From Rubrobacter taiwanensis (GTDB taxonomy: Bacteria > Actinomycetota > Rubrobacteria > Rubrobacterales > Rubrobacteraceae), in assembly GCF_004337705.1 (NCBI RefSeq), contig NZ_SKBU01000014.1, positions 62,001-126,000 on the forward strand: a stretch of DNA of 64,000 nucleotides, read 5' to 3'. Below the pieces are notes generated by a model. The model was given only the letters and a program-made list of their open reading frames with translations. It made no database searches and was not told the DNA's origin. Numbering within the stretch: the stretch's first letter is position 1; each line of letters opens with the position of its first letter. Made by a program: the position numbers and the translations under genes. Of this stretch, positions 43,480 to 51,396 are shown piece by piece.

Positions 43480-44325
43480 TCAGTGCGAGGGGCCGGGGAT
43501 GGAGGCGGCCTTCCGGACGCGCCCGGTAACAGCCAGGGTGACGAGGAAGATGGCCGTGGCGACCAGGATAATGGAGGCTCCGGAGGCGGCAGCCGCGTAG
43601 TAAGAGAGATAGATGCCCAAAACGGCCGAGAGGCTCCCGATGGCGCAGCTCGCCAGGATCATGTGGTGAAACCGGCGGGTAATGAGATAGGCCGTGGCCG
43701 CGGGGGTGACCAGCAGCGCCACGACCATCACGATGCCGACTGCCTGTATGGAAGTCACTATGGTGACGCCCAGCAGCCCTAGAAGCAGGTAGTTGAGCGC
43801 CCCGGCCGGGAGCCCGGAGGCGGCTGCGACCGTCGGATCGAAGGCCACGAAGAGCAGCTGGCGGTAGAAGGCGAACACGACCAGCAGTACCAGAGCCCCC
43901 AGAATACCTATCGTCCAGAGGTCACCCGCGGTTATGGAGAGCACGTCTCCGAAGAGGTACCCGAAGAGGTCCACCGTGTACGCCTCCACCCGGCTGATGA
44001 CCAGGATTCCGAAGGCAAACGTTCCGGAGAAGAGGACCCCTATGGCGGTGTCGAAGCGGATCCGGCCGCGACGGCTTATGGCCCCGATCCCGAGCGCCGT
44101 ACCCATGGCGAAGATGAACGCGCCGAGGTAGACGTTAGCCCCCAGCACGAAGGCGAGCGCTACCCCGCCGAAGCTGGCGTGCGCCAGCCCGTCCCCGATG
44201 AACGCCAGACCTTTGAGCACCACAAAGCTGCCCAGAATGCCGCAGGCGATGGCGACCAGCACCGCAGCTATGAGTCCCCGCTGCATGAACCCGAACTCCA
44301 GCGGCTCCAGCAGGTACCCGGCCAC
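43480..44325 (-). CDS. znuB: Zinc ABC transporter, permease
   Basis: This ABC-3-family permease moves zinc (possibly manganese) across the membrane. The 281-residue protein has about eight helices and family motifs LKGLAFIGDGLAHASFGGVAL and VVALLVTPAATAYLI. The GTG start lies 2 nt after znuC. The Zur boxes upstream of the operon argue for zinc as the substrate. Confidence 0.93.
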   Translation of the reverse strand: MAGYLLEPLEFGFMQRGLIAAVLVAIACGILGSFVVLKGLAFIGDGLAHASFGGVALAFVLGANVYLGAFIFAMGTALGIGAISRRGRIRFDTAIGVLFSGTFAFGILVISRVEAYTVDLFGYLFGDVLSITAGDLWTIGILGALVLLVVFAFYRQLLFVAFDPTVAAASGLPAGALNYLLLGLLGVTIVTSIQAVGIVMVVALLVTPAATAYLITRRFHHMILASCAIGSLSAVLGIYLSYYAAAASGASIILVATAIFLVTLAVTGRVRKAASIPGPSH

Positions 44326-44327
44326 CG

Positions 44328-45092
44328 TCAGCCCTCCTCTATCGCCACCGTGCGGCCGCCGACGTCGATGATCCTGAGGTGGCTCCCGTACGCCGCGTTG
44401 AGCAGCTCCGGCGTGAACACCTCATCGGGCGGACCGTAAGCAACGACGCGCCGGTTGAGCAGGAGCGCCGCGTTGAAGCGTTCGGTCACGCAGGTGAGAT
44501 CGTGCGTGGTGACAAGCACCGTCTTCCCCCGGTCCTGCAGCCGGCGCAGTAGGTCGAAGATCTCGTGCTGCGCCAGCGCGTCCACCCCGGAGACCGGCTC
44601 GTCCAGGAGCAGGATCTCAGCCTCCTGAGCCAGCGCGCGCGCCAGGAAGACCCGCTGCTGCTGGCCGCCGGAGAGCTCGCCGATCCTGGCCTCCGCGTGG
44701 TCCGCCATCCCGACCGTCTCCAGCGCACCCGTGACGAGCTCGCGGTCACGCCGGGAGGGCTGGCGCAAAAGCCCCAGCGCGGGCACCCGCCCCATCATCA
44801 CCACGTCGAAGACGCTGACCGGGAAGTTCCAATCCACCTCTTCCCGCTGCGGCACGTAGCCCACCAGCCGCCGCACGCGCCGGCGCGGTTTGCGGCCCAG
44901 AATCTCGACCTCGCCCGCCTCATAGGGCACCAGACCCAGAAGGGCTTTGACGAGCGTGGACTTCCCGCCGCCGTTGGGCCCGATGACCCCGACCATCGAG
45001 CCCCGGGCGACCTCCAGCGTGACGCCTTCCAGAGCCCGCCGCCCGTTGTACGCGACGCTCAGGTTGCGGACGGAGAAGGCCGAATCGTCCAA
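44328..45092 (-). CDS. znuC: Zinc ABC transporter, ATP-binding protein
   Basis: The 254-residue ATPase powers the transporter. It has Walker A GPNGGGKST near 36-44, the Q-loop YVPQREEVDW, the signature LSGGQQQRV and Walker B EILLLDEP with VSGVDALAQ, then the His switch THDL. The TTG start follows the znuA stop almost directly. Confidence 0.95.
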   Translation of the reverse strand: MDDSAFSVRNLSVAYNGRRALEGVTLEVARGSMVGVIGPNGGGKSTLVKALLGLVPYEAGEVEILGRKPRRRVRRLVGYVPQREEVDWNFPVSVFDVVMMGRVPALGLLRQPSRRDRELVTGALETVGMADHAEARIGELSGGQQQRVFLARALAQEAEILLLDEPVSGVDALAQHEIFDLLRRLQDRGKTVLVTTHDLTCVTERFNAALLLNRRVVAYGPPDEVFTPELLNAAYGSHLRIIDVGGRTVAIEEG

Positions 45093-45093
45093 C

Positions 45094-46134
45094 TCAGGTC
45101 AGCCCCTCGACCATGCGGTCTATGTTCGTGCGCATCATGCTCAAGTAGGTGTCGGCGCTCTCGTCGTCTATGAGCGTATCGGTGTACACCTCGTAGACCT
45201 CAACGCCCGCCTCCTCGGCCACGGCGTCCGCGGCGGAGCCGGAGAACTGAGGCTCGGTGAAGATGGCCCCGACCCCCTGCTCCCGGATCTGCCGCGAGAG
45301 CTCGGCGAGCTCCCGGGCGCTCGGCTCAGCCTCGGGATTCGGGAGCACCACACCGACCTCTTCGAACCCGTACCGCTCGGCCCAATACCCGAATGCCTCA
45401 TGGAAGGTGACGAGCTTGCGGTCCTCCTCGGGGATGGTCTGCGCCCGCTCCATTATGTAGGCGTCGAGCTCCTCAAGCTCCCGCAGATAAGCTTCGGCGT
45501 TCCGCTCATAGGTCCCGGCCCCCTCGGGATCCACCTCCGAAAGCGCATCCCGGATGACCTCCACGTAGTGCATGGCGTAGGTCACGTCCAGCCAGAAGTG
45601 CGGATCGCCCTCGGAGTGATCGTGCCCGTGCTCGTGGGAGTGCTCGCCTCCATGGTCATGCCCGTGCTCGTCTCCGTGGTCGTGACCATGCTCTTCTTCG
45701 TGCCCGTGGGAATGCTCGCCCTCGTGGCCGTGACCATGCTCATCCCCATGGTCGTGTGCGTGCTCCAGCGGCTCCAGGCCCTCCGAGAGCTCCACGACGC
45801 GCAGCTCGCCGCCCCCGGCGCTCTGAATGAGGCCGTCGATCCAGTCGTCCAGCCCGAGACCGTTCTTGAAGACCACCTCCGATTCCGCAATCCTGCGCGC
45901 GTCCTGCGGCGTAGCCTGGAAGGTGTGCGGGTCGCCGCCCCTCGGTACTATGCTGAACGATTCTACCCGCTCCCCACCGACCTCCCGCACGAAGTCCTCC
46001 AGAATGGGGATGGTCGCCGCAACCTGTATCCTCTCCGTCCCGGCCTCCCGGGGCTCGGCATCCCCGGCAGCGCCGCACCCCGCCGCCACAAAGATTAACA
46101 GAACCGGCAGCAGCCACACCCTCACGCTCTTCAC
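45094..46134 (-). CDS. znuA: Zinc ABC transporter, substrate-binding lipoprotein
   Basis: ZnuA captures zinc outside the membrane. The 346-residue cluster A-I binding protein has a lipoprotein signal with the lipobox VAAGC (Cys20) and a long His/Asp/Glu-rich loop (about 125-172) of HGHDH-type repeats, typical of zinc rather than manganese binders. DPHFWLDV and TFHEAFGYWAERYG carry further ligand His residues. The GTG start has AAGGAGG upstream; a Zur box lies 13 nt upstream of the start. Confidence 0.95.
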   Translation of the reverse strand: MKSVRVWLLPVLLIFVAAGCGAAGDAEPREAGTERIQVAATIPILEDFVREVGGERVESFSIVPRGGDPHTFQATPQDARRIAESEVVFKNGLGLDDWIDGLIQSAGGGELRVVELSEGLEPLEHAHDHGDEHGHGHEGEHSHGHEEEHGHDHGDEHGHDHGGEHSHEHGHDHSEGDPHFWLDVTYAMHYVEVIRDALSEVDPEGAGTYERNAEAYLRELEELDAYIMERAQTIPEEDRKLVTFHEAFGYWAERYGFEEVGVVLPNPEAEPSARELAELSRQIREQGVGAIFTEPQFSGSAADAVAEEAGVEVYEVYTDTLIDDESADTYLSMMRTNIDRMVEGLT

Positions 46135-46147
46135 AACCCTCCTTCTA

Positions 46148-46166
46148 ATTGAAACGGTTTTTCAAT
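46148..46166. promoter_or_regulatory. Zur box upstream of znuA
   Basis: ATTGAAA-CGGTT-TTTCAAT is a perfect 7-5-7 inverted repeat between the zur stop and the znuA start. Its core TGAAA-N5-TTTCA matches the actinobacterial Zur box (TGAAAAT-N-ATTTTCA type). The same core recurs before zur at 46594. Zinc-loaded Zur bound here would block znuA transcription. Confidence 0.8.
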
Positions 46167-46180
46167 AGCGGATAAAATTT

Positions 46181-46576
46181 TTACCCCCGGCATCCTCCGC
46201 AGAGTCCGTAAACCTCCAGCCGGTGGAAGCTGACCTCGAAGTCGGAGGCCTCCCGTGGCAGCCGCTCTTCCAGCGGGCAGTCTTCGAACTCGCTGATGGC
46301 CCCGCAGGACTGACAGATGAGGTGGTGGTGATGATCTTCGGCGAGCTCGTATCGCGGCTTGCCGTCCCCGAGGTCCAGCCTGCGCGCCAGGCCGGAGCCG
46401 CAGAGCAGGTCGAGCGTGCGGTAGATCGTGACGATCCCCACGCCCGGGCAGCGGGCCTGGATCTCGTCCACGCTCTGGTGCCGGCCGGAGGCCAGCGCCT
46501 CAATCACAGCCAGACGCTGGGGCGTGGCCCTGTACCCCAGACCGCGAATCTTGCCCACCGTGGTTCGAAAACTCAG
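46181..46576 (-). CDS. zur: Zinc uptake regulator Zur, Fur family, probable CTG start
   Basis: Zur represses zinc uptake genes when zinc is plentiful. The protein has the winged helix (RATPQRLAVIEALASGRH, GIVTIYRTLDLLCGSGLARRL), DHHHHLICQSCG and a C-terminal CGGC, giving regulatory and structural zinc sites. The nearest canonical start is GTG 46558, which has no ribosome-binding site at normal spacing. A CTG at 46576, giving LSFRTTVGKIRGLGY and 131 residues, has AGGAGG exactly 7 nt upstream, so I place the start there. Zur boxes flank it on both sides, implying autoregulation. Confidence 0.88.
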   Translation of the reverse strand: MSFRTTVGKIRGLGYRATPQRLAVIEALASGRHQSVDEIQARCPGVGIVTIYRTLDLLCGSGLARRLDLGDGKPRYELAEDHHHHLICQSCGAISEFEDCPLEERLPREASDFEVSFHRLEVYGLCGGCRG

Positions 46577-46593
46577 TCCGAATCCTCCTCTGA

Positions 46594-46610
46594 TTGAAAA
46601 AATCTTTCAA
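46594..46610. promoter_or_regulatory. Zur box upstream of zur
   Basis: TTGAAA-AAATC-TTTCAA is a perfect 6-5-6 inverted repeat with the same TGAAA-N5-TTTCA core as the znuA box. It lies at the predicted start point of the zur promoter and 17 nt before the CTG start. Confidence 0.75.
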
Positions 46611-46616
46611 CTGGAG

Positions 46617-46645
46617 ACGGTATCAGGCCCTGCTGGCGGCGTCAA
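46617..46645 (-). promoter_or_regulatory. Promoter of zur
   Basis: TTGACG (-35) is followed after 17 nt by TACCGT (-10) on the minus strand. The start would fall near 46610, the edge of the Zur box. The -10 is a weak match, but the geometry with the operator is good. Confidence 0.5.
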
Positions 46646-46649
46646 GGGG

Positions 46650-47471
46650 TCAGGCTCCGGCCGGGCGGCAGCCCTTGGGGCGCGAGTGGCGCAGGAAGAG
46701 GATCAGGGCGAATGTGAGCGCCAGGATGCTGGAAACGAACAGGTTGCCGCGGAAATCTCCGATCATGAACGCCGGGTCTATGCGCAGCATCTCCACGAAG
46801 AAGCGGCCCACGGAGTATAGGGAGACGTAGAGCAAGAAGATGTCGCCGTCTTTGAGCCGGAAGGCGAATCTGCGGGCCACCCAGAGCAGCAGGAGGCCGA
46901 CGAGCAGGTTCCAGACCGATTCGTAGAAGAAGGTGGGGTGGAAGACTGCTGCGTCCTCGAAGCCGGGCGGGCGGTTCTCGGGGGCTATGCGGATGCCCCA
47001 CGGCAGGTCCGTCGGGCGGCCGAAGAGCTCCTGATTGAAGTAGTTCCCCCAGCGTCCGACGGCCTGGGCCAGGATGAGGCCGGGGGCCGCTGCATCGGCC
47101 AGCTGCAGCACGTTCACACCCCGCAGCCAGCAGAAGATCACGGCCCCGGCGAATCCTCCGGCGACCGCGCCGTAGATCCCCAGCCCCCCCTCCCAGACCC
47201 GGAAGACGCCCGCGAAGTCGTTGGAGTAGAGCTCCCAGTCGGTGATTACGTGGTAGAGCCGCGCTCCGACGAACCCCAGAGGGATCACGAAGAAGAGTGC
47301 ATCGAGCGCCAGTGCCGGGTCGTGGCCCTTGCGCCGGAGCTCCCGGGATGCGACCCAGGTAGCCAGCGCTATGCCGAGCGCGATGAAGAGGCCGTAGTAG
47401 CGCAGGGCCAGGGGTCCGATCTCGAACACGACCGGCGAGGGTGGACTGGGCAGTGAGAGCAGCGCGTTCAA
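46650..47471 (-). CDS. lgt: Prolipoprotein diacylglyceryl transferase
   Basis: Lgt transfers diacylglyceryl from phosphatidylglycerol to the lipobox cysteine of lipoproteins such as ZnuA. The 273-residue membrane protein has about seven helices and the signature GRWGNYFNQELFGRPTDLPWGIRI, with the essential Arg and His region. The TTG start is 18 nt after the PBP2 gene. Confidence 0.95.
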   Translation of the reverse strand: MNALLSLPSPPSPVVFEIGPLALRYYGLFIALGIALATWVASRELRRKGHDPALALDALFFVIPLGFVGARLYHVITDWELYSNDFAGVFRVWEGGLGIYGAVAGGFAGAVIFCWLRGVNVLQLADAAAPGLILAQAVGRWGNYFNQELFGRPTDLPWGIRIAPENRPPGFEDAAVFHPTFFYESVWNLLVGLLLLWVARRFAFRLKDGDIFLLYVSLYSVGRFFVEMLRIDPAFMIGDFRGNLFVSSILALTFALILFLRHSRPKGCRPAGA

Positions 47472-47489
47472 CCTCGGGCTCCTCCGTTC

Positions 47490-49487
47490 CTAATCTTCGT
47501 CCTCGGCGGCGAAGATATCCTCCGGCGACTGCTCGACCCCGTAGTAAGCTTCGAGCACGTGCCGCACCACCGGGGCCGCGGCGATCTCGCTATGGCCGCC
47601 TTCTTCGATCATGGCCACGACCACCAGGGGGTTCTCCTGGTTCCGGGCCCAGCCCGCAAACCAGGTAACGGGGTCTTTGGGCTGCATCTCGCCCGTCCCG
47701 GACTTACCGACTATATCCAGCTCGGAGCCTTCAAAAGCGGGACCGGCCGTTCCGTCCGGTCCGGTCACCAGCTCCAGCCCCCGGATGGTCGCCTCGAAGT
47801 ATCTCTCGGGGAGGTCCACCCGGCCCGCAGGCTCCGGCTCGAACCGCTTGACGAGCCGTCCGCTCTGGTCCCGGACCTCCAGCCCGACGTGCGGCGTGAC
47901 GAGCGTACCGCCGTTCTGGATGGCGGCGTAGCCGCGCGCGATCTGCAGCGGCGTCACCAGCAGATCCCCCTGCCCGATCGAGAGGTTCACCCAGCGCCCG
48001 ACGCTCCAGAGCTGATCGTCGGGCGTCGTCCCCCATTCCTCCTGCCATTCCCGGGTGGGGACCCGCCCCGGAGACTCGCCCGGCAGATCGAAACCGGTGT
48101 AGTCTCCGAACCCGAACTTCATGTAGTACTCGGGGAGCAGGTTCTCGTTATCGGTGCGCTGCCACATCCAGTCGGCGACCTGGTAGAAGAAGATGTTATT
48201 GGAGTCCATCAGGGCCTCGGCGTAGTTCTGGGTGCCGTGCGTGGTCCCCGTGCCATAGTTCTCCCGCCAGCTGCGCCAGCAGCCACCGACCGAGCCCGCG
48301 GGTCTCCAGCAGCCGCCGTCGTCGGTGACGGTGGTGGAGGGTGTAATCACGCCGGAGTCCAGGCCGGCTATCCCGGTGAACACCTTGAAGGTGGAACCGG
48401 CCGGGTAGTTGCCGGCGATGGCCCGGTTGGTGAAGGGGGAGTTGGCCTCCTCGGAGGTCAGGTACTCGTACTGCTCCATCTCTTCCTCGCCCGTGATGCC
48501 ACCCACGAAGAGCGAGGGGTCGAAGGTCGGCCAGCTGGCCATGGCGAGTATCTCTCCGTTGCGGGGATCCAGCGCCACCACCGCCCCGCCGCTCCCGTTG
48601 TACCCCTCCTGCCGGGCGCGCTGCATGGCGGCCTGCAGCTCCTGTTCCGCCACCCGCTGCAGATCCATGTCCAGGGTCAGGTAGAGGTTGTTGCCGGGCT
48701 GCGGGTCGGTGATCCGGCTCGGCGCGTTCACACCACCCGGGCCCTGATTCACGATACGCCCCAGCGCGTCCACCTGGTACTCCTGGCTGCCCGGCTCGCC
48801 CCGCAGATACTCCTCGTAGGCCAGCTCGACGCCGCTGCGACCTACGATGGAGTCCTGCGGGAGCCCCCGGAAGAGCGGGGTCTGAAGGTCCTCCTGGGTT
48901 ATAGCCCCGGTGTAGCCCAGCACGTGCGCTGCCAGCTCGCCCTCCGGATAGCTGCGCACCCAGTTGTTGCTGACCTGCACGCCGGGGAACTCCACGGAGC
49001 GCTCGCTGACGTAGGTGACGTCCTCCTTCTCGGCGTTCTCCTTGACCAGGATCGGGGCGTAGGCCGTGCTCGGTCCGCCTTCGATCGCGGCGTCGTAGCG
49101 CTCCAGCACCGCCTCGGGGTTCGCCTCCAGAACATTCGCCAGCCGCTCCACCTGCTCCCGCTCTATGGAGGCGGGTATCACCGAGACGTTAAGTCCGGGC
49201 CTGTTGGTCGCCAGCACGTCCTCGTTCCGGTCGTAGATCACACCCCGCTGCGCCGGGATGGTCACCGAGCGCGTCTGCGTGGCCTGAGCATCCGAGGAGT
49301 AGGACTCTCCGGAGAGGATCTGCAGATGCCAGAGCCTGAAGGAGAGGATGACGAAGATCAGGGCCACCACGACGGCCAGGACGACCACCCGCACCTGCAT
49401 CTTTCCCTTGGTCACCCCGGCAGCCTGCGAGGAGCGGCGGTTGATCTTCTCCGCCTTCAGCTCCTTCGGTGTGGGCCACTTTATCAC
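47490..49487 (-). CDS. mrdA: Penicillin-binding protein 2 (class B transpeptidase)
   Basis: PBP2 cross-links peptidoglycan during elongation as RodA's partner. The 665-residue protein has one N-terminal anchor (about 32-55), a dimerisation domain beginning at RGVIYDRNEDVLATN, and the transpeptidase domain. Active-site motifs are STFK (365-368), SNN (429-431) and KSG in place of KTG near residue 600. In many bacteria this gene sits between mreD and rodA; here it is separate, beside lgt. Confidence 0.93.
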   Translation of the reverse strand: MIKWPTPKELKAEKINRRSSQAAGVTKGKMQVRVVVLAVVVALIFVILSFRLWHLQILSGESYSSDAQATQTRSVTIPAQRGVIYDRNEDVLATNRPGLNVSVIPASIEREQVERLANVLEANPEAVLERYDAAIEGGPSTAYAPILVKENAEKEDVTYVSERSVEFPGVQVSNNWVRSYPEGELAAHVLGYTGAITQEDLQTPLFRGLPQDSIVGRSGVELAYEEYLRGEPGSQEYQVDALGRIVNQGPGGVNAPSRITDPQPGNNLYLTLDMDLQRVAEQELQAAMQRARQEGYNGSGGAVVALDPRNGEILAMASWPTFDPSLFVGGITGEEEMEQYEYLTSEEANSPFTNRAIAGNYPAGSTFKVFTGIAGLDSGVITPSTTVTDDGGCWRPAGSVGGCWRSWRENYGTGTTHGTQNYAEALMDSNNIFFYQVADWMWQRTDNENLLPEYYMKFGFGDYTGFDLPGESPGRVPTREWQEEWGTTPDDQLWSVGRWVNLSIGQGDLLVTPLQIARGYAAIQNGGTLVTPHVGLEVRDQSGRLVKRFEPEPAGRVDLPERYFEATIRGLELVTGPDGTAGPAFEGSELDIVGKSGTGEMQPKDPVTWFAGWARNQENPLVVVAMIEEGGHSEIAAAPVVRHVLEAYYGVEQSPEDIFAAEDED

Positions 49488-49561
49488 AGGCTGCGCCGCC
49501 TCCCCCTTCTTCCAGCGGGTGTCCGGGTTCTTATTCTTCTTGTGTGATCAGTCTAACCGCT

Positions 49562-50185
49562 CTAACTGACGTCCACCAGCTCGCCCCGCACGATCATACG
49601 CTGCGAGTAGTCCGGGAGGGTGCAGGTCTGGAGCGTGACGATGTTCTTGCCCGGCACGGGCTCGACCACGTGCACATCGGTCGGTCCGACGACCATCTCC
49701 TCGTAGACCTCGTAGGTGTACCGGCGGCCTTCGGCGTCGGTGAGGATTATCTGATCCCCCTTCTCCAGCTTGTCCAGGTCGTAGAAGGCCAGGAAGCTGT
49801 TGGTGTTGGGGTATCCGAGCCGGTGGCCGGCTATGTAGACGTTGGCCTCTTCCTCCCAAGGCCAGCCGGTGCCCTTCAGATGAATGGCGTGGTAGTCCCG
49901 GAGGGCCTGCTCGTCGTTGCCCGCGGCATCGGGAACGGTGACGCCGTTTATGCGGTCCATCTTGGGGACGGTGAGCTTTAGCGTGGTGTCCTCGGGGGCG
50001 TTGGCCGCCTGCTGCGGCTGCTCCTCCTCCGCGACGGTGGGGACGTTGAAGCCGGCTCCGGGATCCTCGCCCGTCCCGTTGCTGGCCACGTTCTGCTGAC
50101 CGAAGAAAAACATTACCACCAGCGCAACCCCGGCTCCGACGAGGATGAGGCTGGCGATGCTCAGTATGACGCTCTTGAAACGCAA
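49562..50185 (-). CDS. Sortase (class E-like)
   Basis: Sortases attach surface proteins to the cell wall by transpeptidation at an LPxTG/LAxTG signal. The 207-residue protein has an N-terminal anchor (about 8-32), a disordered linker and the sortase barrel. IAGHRLGYP carries the catalytic His, VTLQTCTLPD the nucleophilic Cys, and SQRMIVRGEL the Arg. The TTG start at 50185 has GGAGGG 8 nt upstream. No substrate with a sorting signal is recognisable in the window. Confidence 0.9.
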   Translation of the reverse strand: MRFKSVILSIASLILVGAGVALVVMFFFGQQNVASNGTGEDPGAGFNVPTVAEEEQPQQAANAPEDTTLKLTVPKMDRINGVTVPDAAGNDEQALRDYHAIHLKGTGWPWEEEANVYIAGHRLGYPNTNSFLAFYDLDKLEKGDQIILTDAEGRRYTYEVYEEMVVGPTDVHVVEPVPGKNIVTLQTCTLPDYSQRMIVRGELVDVS

Positions 50186-50264
50186 GTAGGCAACCCTCCC
50201 GATGCTGTCTCCTGAACTCCTGCGATTACGGCCGCGAATATTGTATCGAAAAAACCCCGCCCTA

Positions 50265-50774
50265 CTAGCCCCCCACCTCGAACCACCGGCGGGCCACCTC
50301 CTCCTCTCCCCGGTACACGGAGAGGGTGTACCGTCCCTCCGGCAGCCTCCCGCCGCTCTCGGGAACCACCGCGAACCGCAGCAGCCCGGAGACGCCTTCC
50401 CGGCTCCGGATGAGCCGGTCGCCCGCTTCATCCACGACCCGGATGCCACCGAGCGGCCACGGCCTGAAGCCCTCTCGCCGGACCCGGGCTTCCAACCCGC
50501 CGCCGGCGTCCATCTCCCGGACGGTCAGGTACACGTAAACGGCCCGAGGCCGCCCCTCGAAACGCCGCACGTCCTCCTCCGGAGGATACCCGGCCCGCTG
50601 CGTGCTCAGCCGGAGATCTGCCACACCGCCGGTCATAAATTCGTCCCGGGAGCCGGTATCCCGGCCCGGCAAAAGCAGCGCGGCCGGGACGGCCAGGATC
50701 AGGACTATCACCGCCCCCGCGAGCAGGGGCAGGCCCCGCCGCTTCCCGGAGGTGGTGGTGTCCGGCAGCCTCAC
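50265..50774 (-). CDS. Membrane-anchored protein with beta-sandwich-like exterior
   Basis: Not recognised. The 169-residue protein has one N-terminal helix (RGLPLLAGAVIVLILAVPAA) and an extracytoplasmic part. That part has regularly spaced strands ending in PEGRYTLSVYRGEEEVARRWFEVG, which looks like an immunoglobulin-like or transglutaminase-associated accessory fold. The GTG overlaps the CPBP stop (GTGA), so the two are translated together. Confidence 0.65.
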   Translation of the reverse strand: MRLPDTTTSGKRRGLPLLAGAVIVLILAVPAALLLPGRDTGSRDEFMTGGVADLRLSTQRAGYPPEEDVRRFEGRPRAVYVYLTVREMDAGGGLEARVRREGFRPWPLGGIRVVDEAGDRLIRSREGVSGLLRFAVVPESGGRLPEGRYTLSVYRGEEEVARRWFEVGG

Positions 50775-51307
50775 TTCCGGCTCCGCCGACGCTTCCAGAG
50801 AAGCAGCGTGGCGGCGTTGTGCAGGGTGTGCGCGAGCATGGGAGCCAGCAGACCTCCCGTCCACTCGTAGAGGAAGCCGAAAAGAAAACCGGCGGCCAGC
50901 GCCCACGCCGTCCAGATCAGGTACCGCCGGTCCGGACCGATGTGCACAAGCCCGAAAGCCACCGCCGCCACCACCAGCCCGAACTCCGGCTGCACCGCGC
51001 CACGGAAGAACGCCTCCTCCCCCACACCGCTGTAGACGGAGACCAGCACGAGGCCGAGCGGGCTGGCGCGGTCCACTATCTGGGGCGCGAGCTCGTCGGC
51101 CAGCCGCCGCAGGAGGGGGACCGCCCGGTAGAGCAGGAGCCCAAGCGCTACGGTCCCGGCGGCGGTGAGCGTTCCGGCCAGCAGGCTCAGCGCCGGGTCG
51201 TCCCCGATCCAGAGCATCTCCCGGCCGCGCAGGGCGTTCCAGGCCGCCGCGGCCACCACCAGCAGCCCGTAGAAGACCGCGGCGAGCTTTAAGAAGCGCG
51301 GGCTCAT
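50771..51307 (-). CDS. CPBP-family intramembrane metalloprotease, short form
   Basis: The 178-residue membrane protein has about five helices and the CPBP motifs GEEAFFRG, FGLVHIG and HTLHNA, so the catalytic Glu/His set is intact. It is about half the length of the CPBP protein at 35525-36526. Coupling to the downstream anchored protein suggests that protein as partner or substrate. Confidence 0.88.
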   Translation of the reverse strand: MSPRFLKLAAVFYGLLVVAAAAWNALRGREMLWIGDDPALSLLAGTLTAAGTVALGLLLYRAVPLLRRLADELAPQIVDRASPLGLVLVSVYSGVGEEAFFRGAVQPEFGLVVAAVAFGLVHIGPDRRYLIWTAWALAAGFLFGFLYEWTGGLLAPMLAHTLHNAATLLLWKRRRSRK

Positions 51308-51396
51308 CGTCTACACTACAATCCCTCAGCAGGCGGCCGCATAAAGCGTTATTGTACTTGGTGCAGTCGAGAGAGAATCCGGAGGCCGGCAAGCGT

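Noticed and set aside
38903-43480. Genomic island bounded by mobile elements
   Set aside because: The gene content is accessory-looking, but GC content, codon use and start types look like the surroundings. There is no integrase, transposase or direct repeat, and the nearest tRNA is 6.7 kb away with no duplicated 3' end.
45590-45770. Tandem repeat or CRISPR-like array
   Set aside because: The periodic GTG/CAT pattern is the coding sequence of the His-rich zinc-binding loop of ZnuA, not a spaced repeat array.
47559-49547. Very long plus-strand open frame opposite the PBP2 gene
   Set aside because: It mirrors PBP2 codon by codon and has a His/Arg/Pro/Gly composition typical of antisense frames in GC-rich DNA. 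PBP2 on the minus strand has all active-site motifs.
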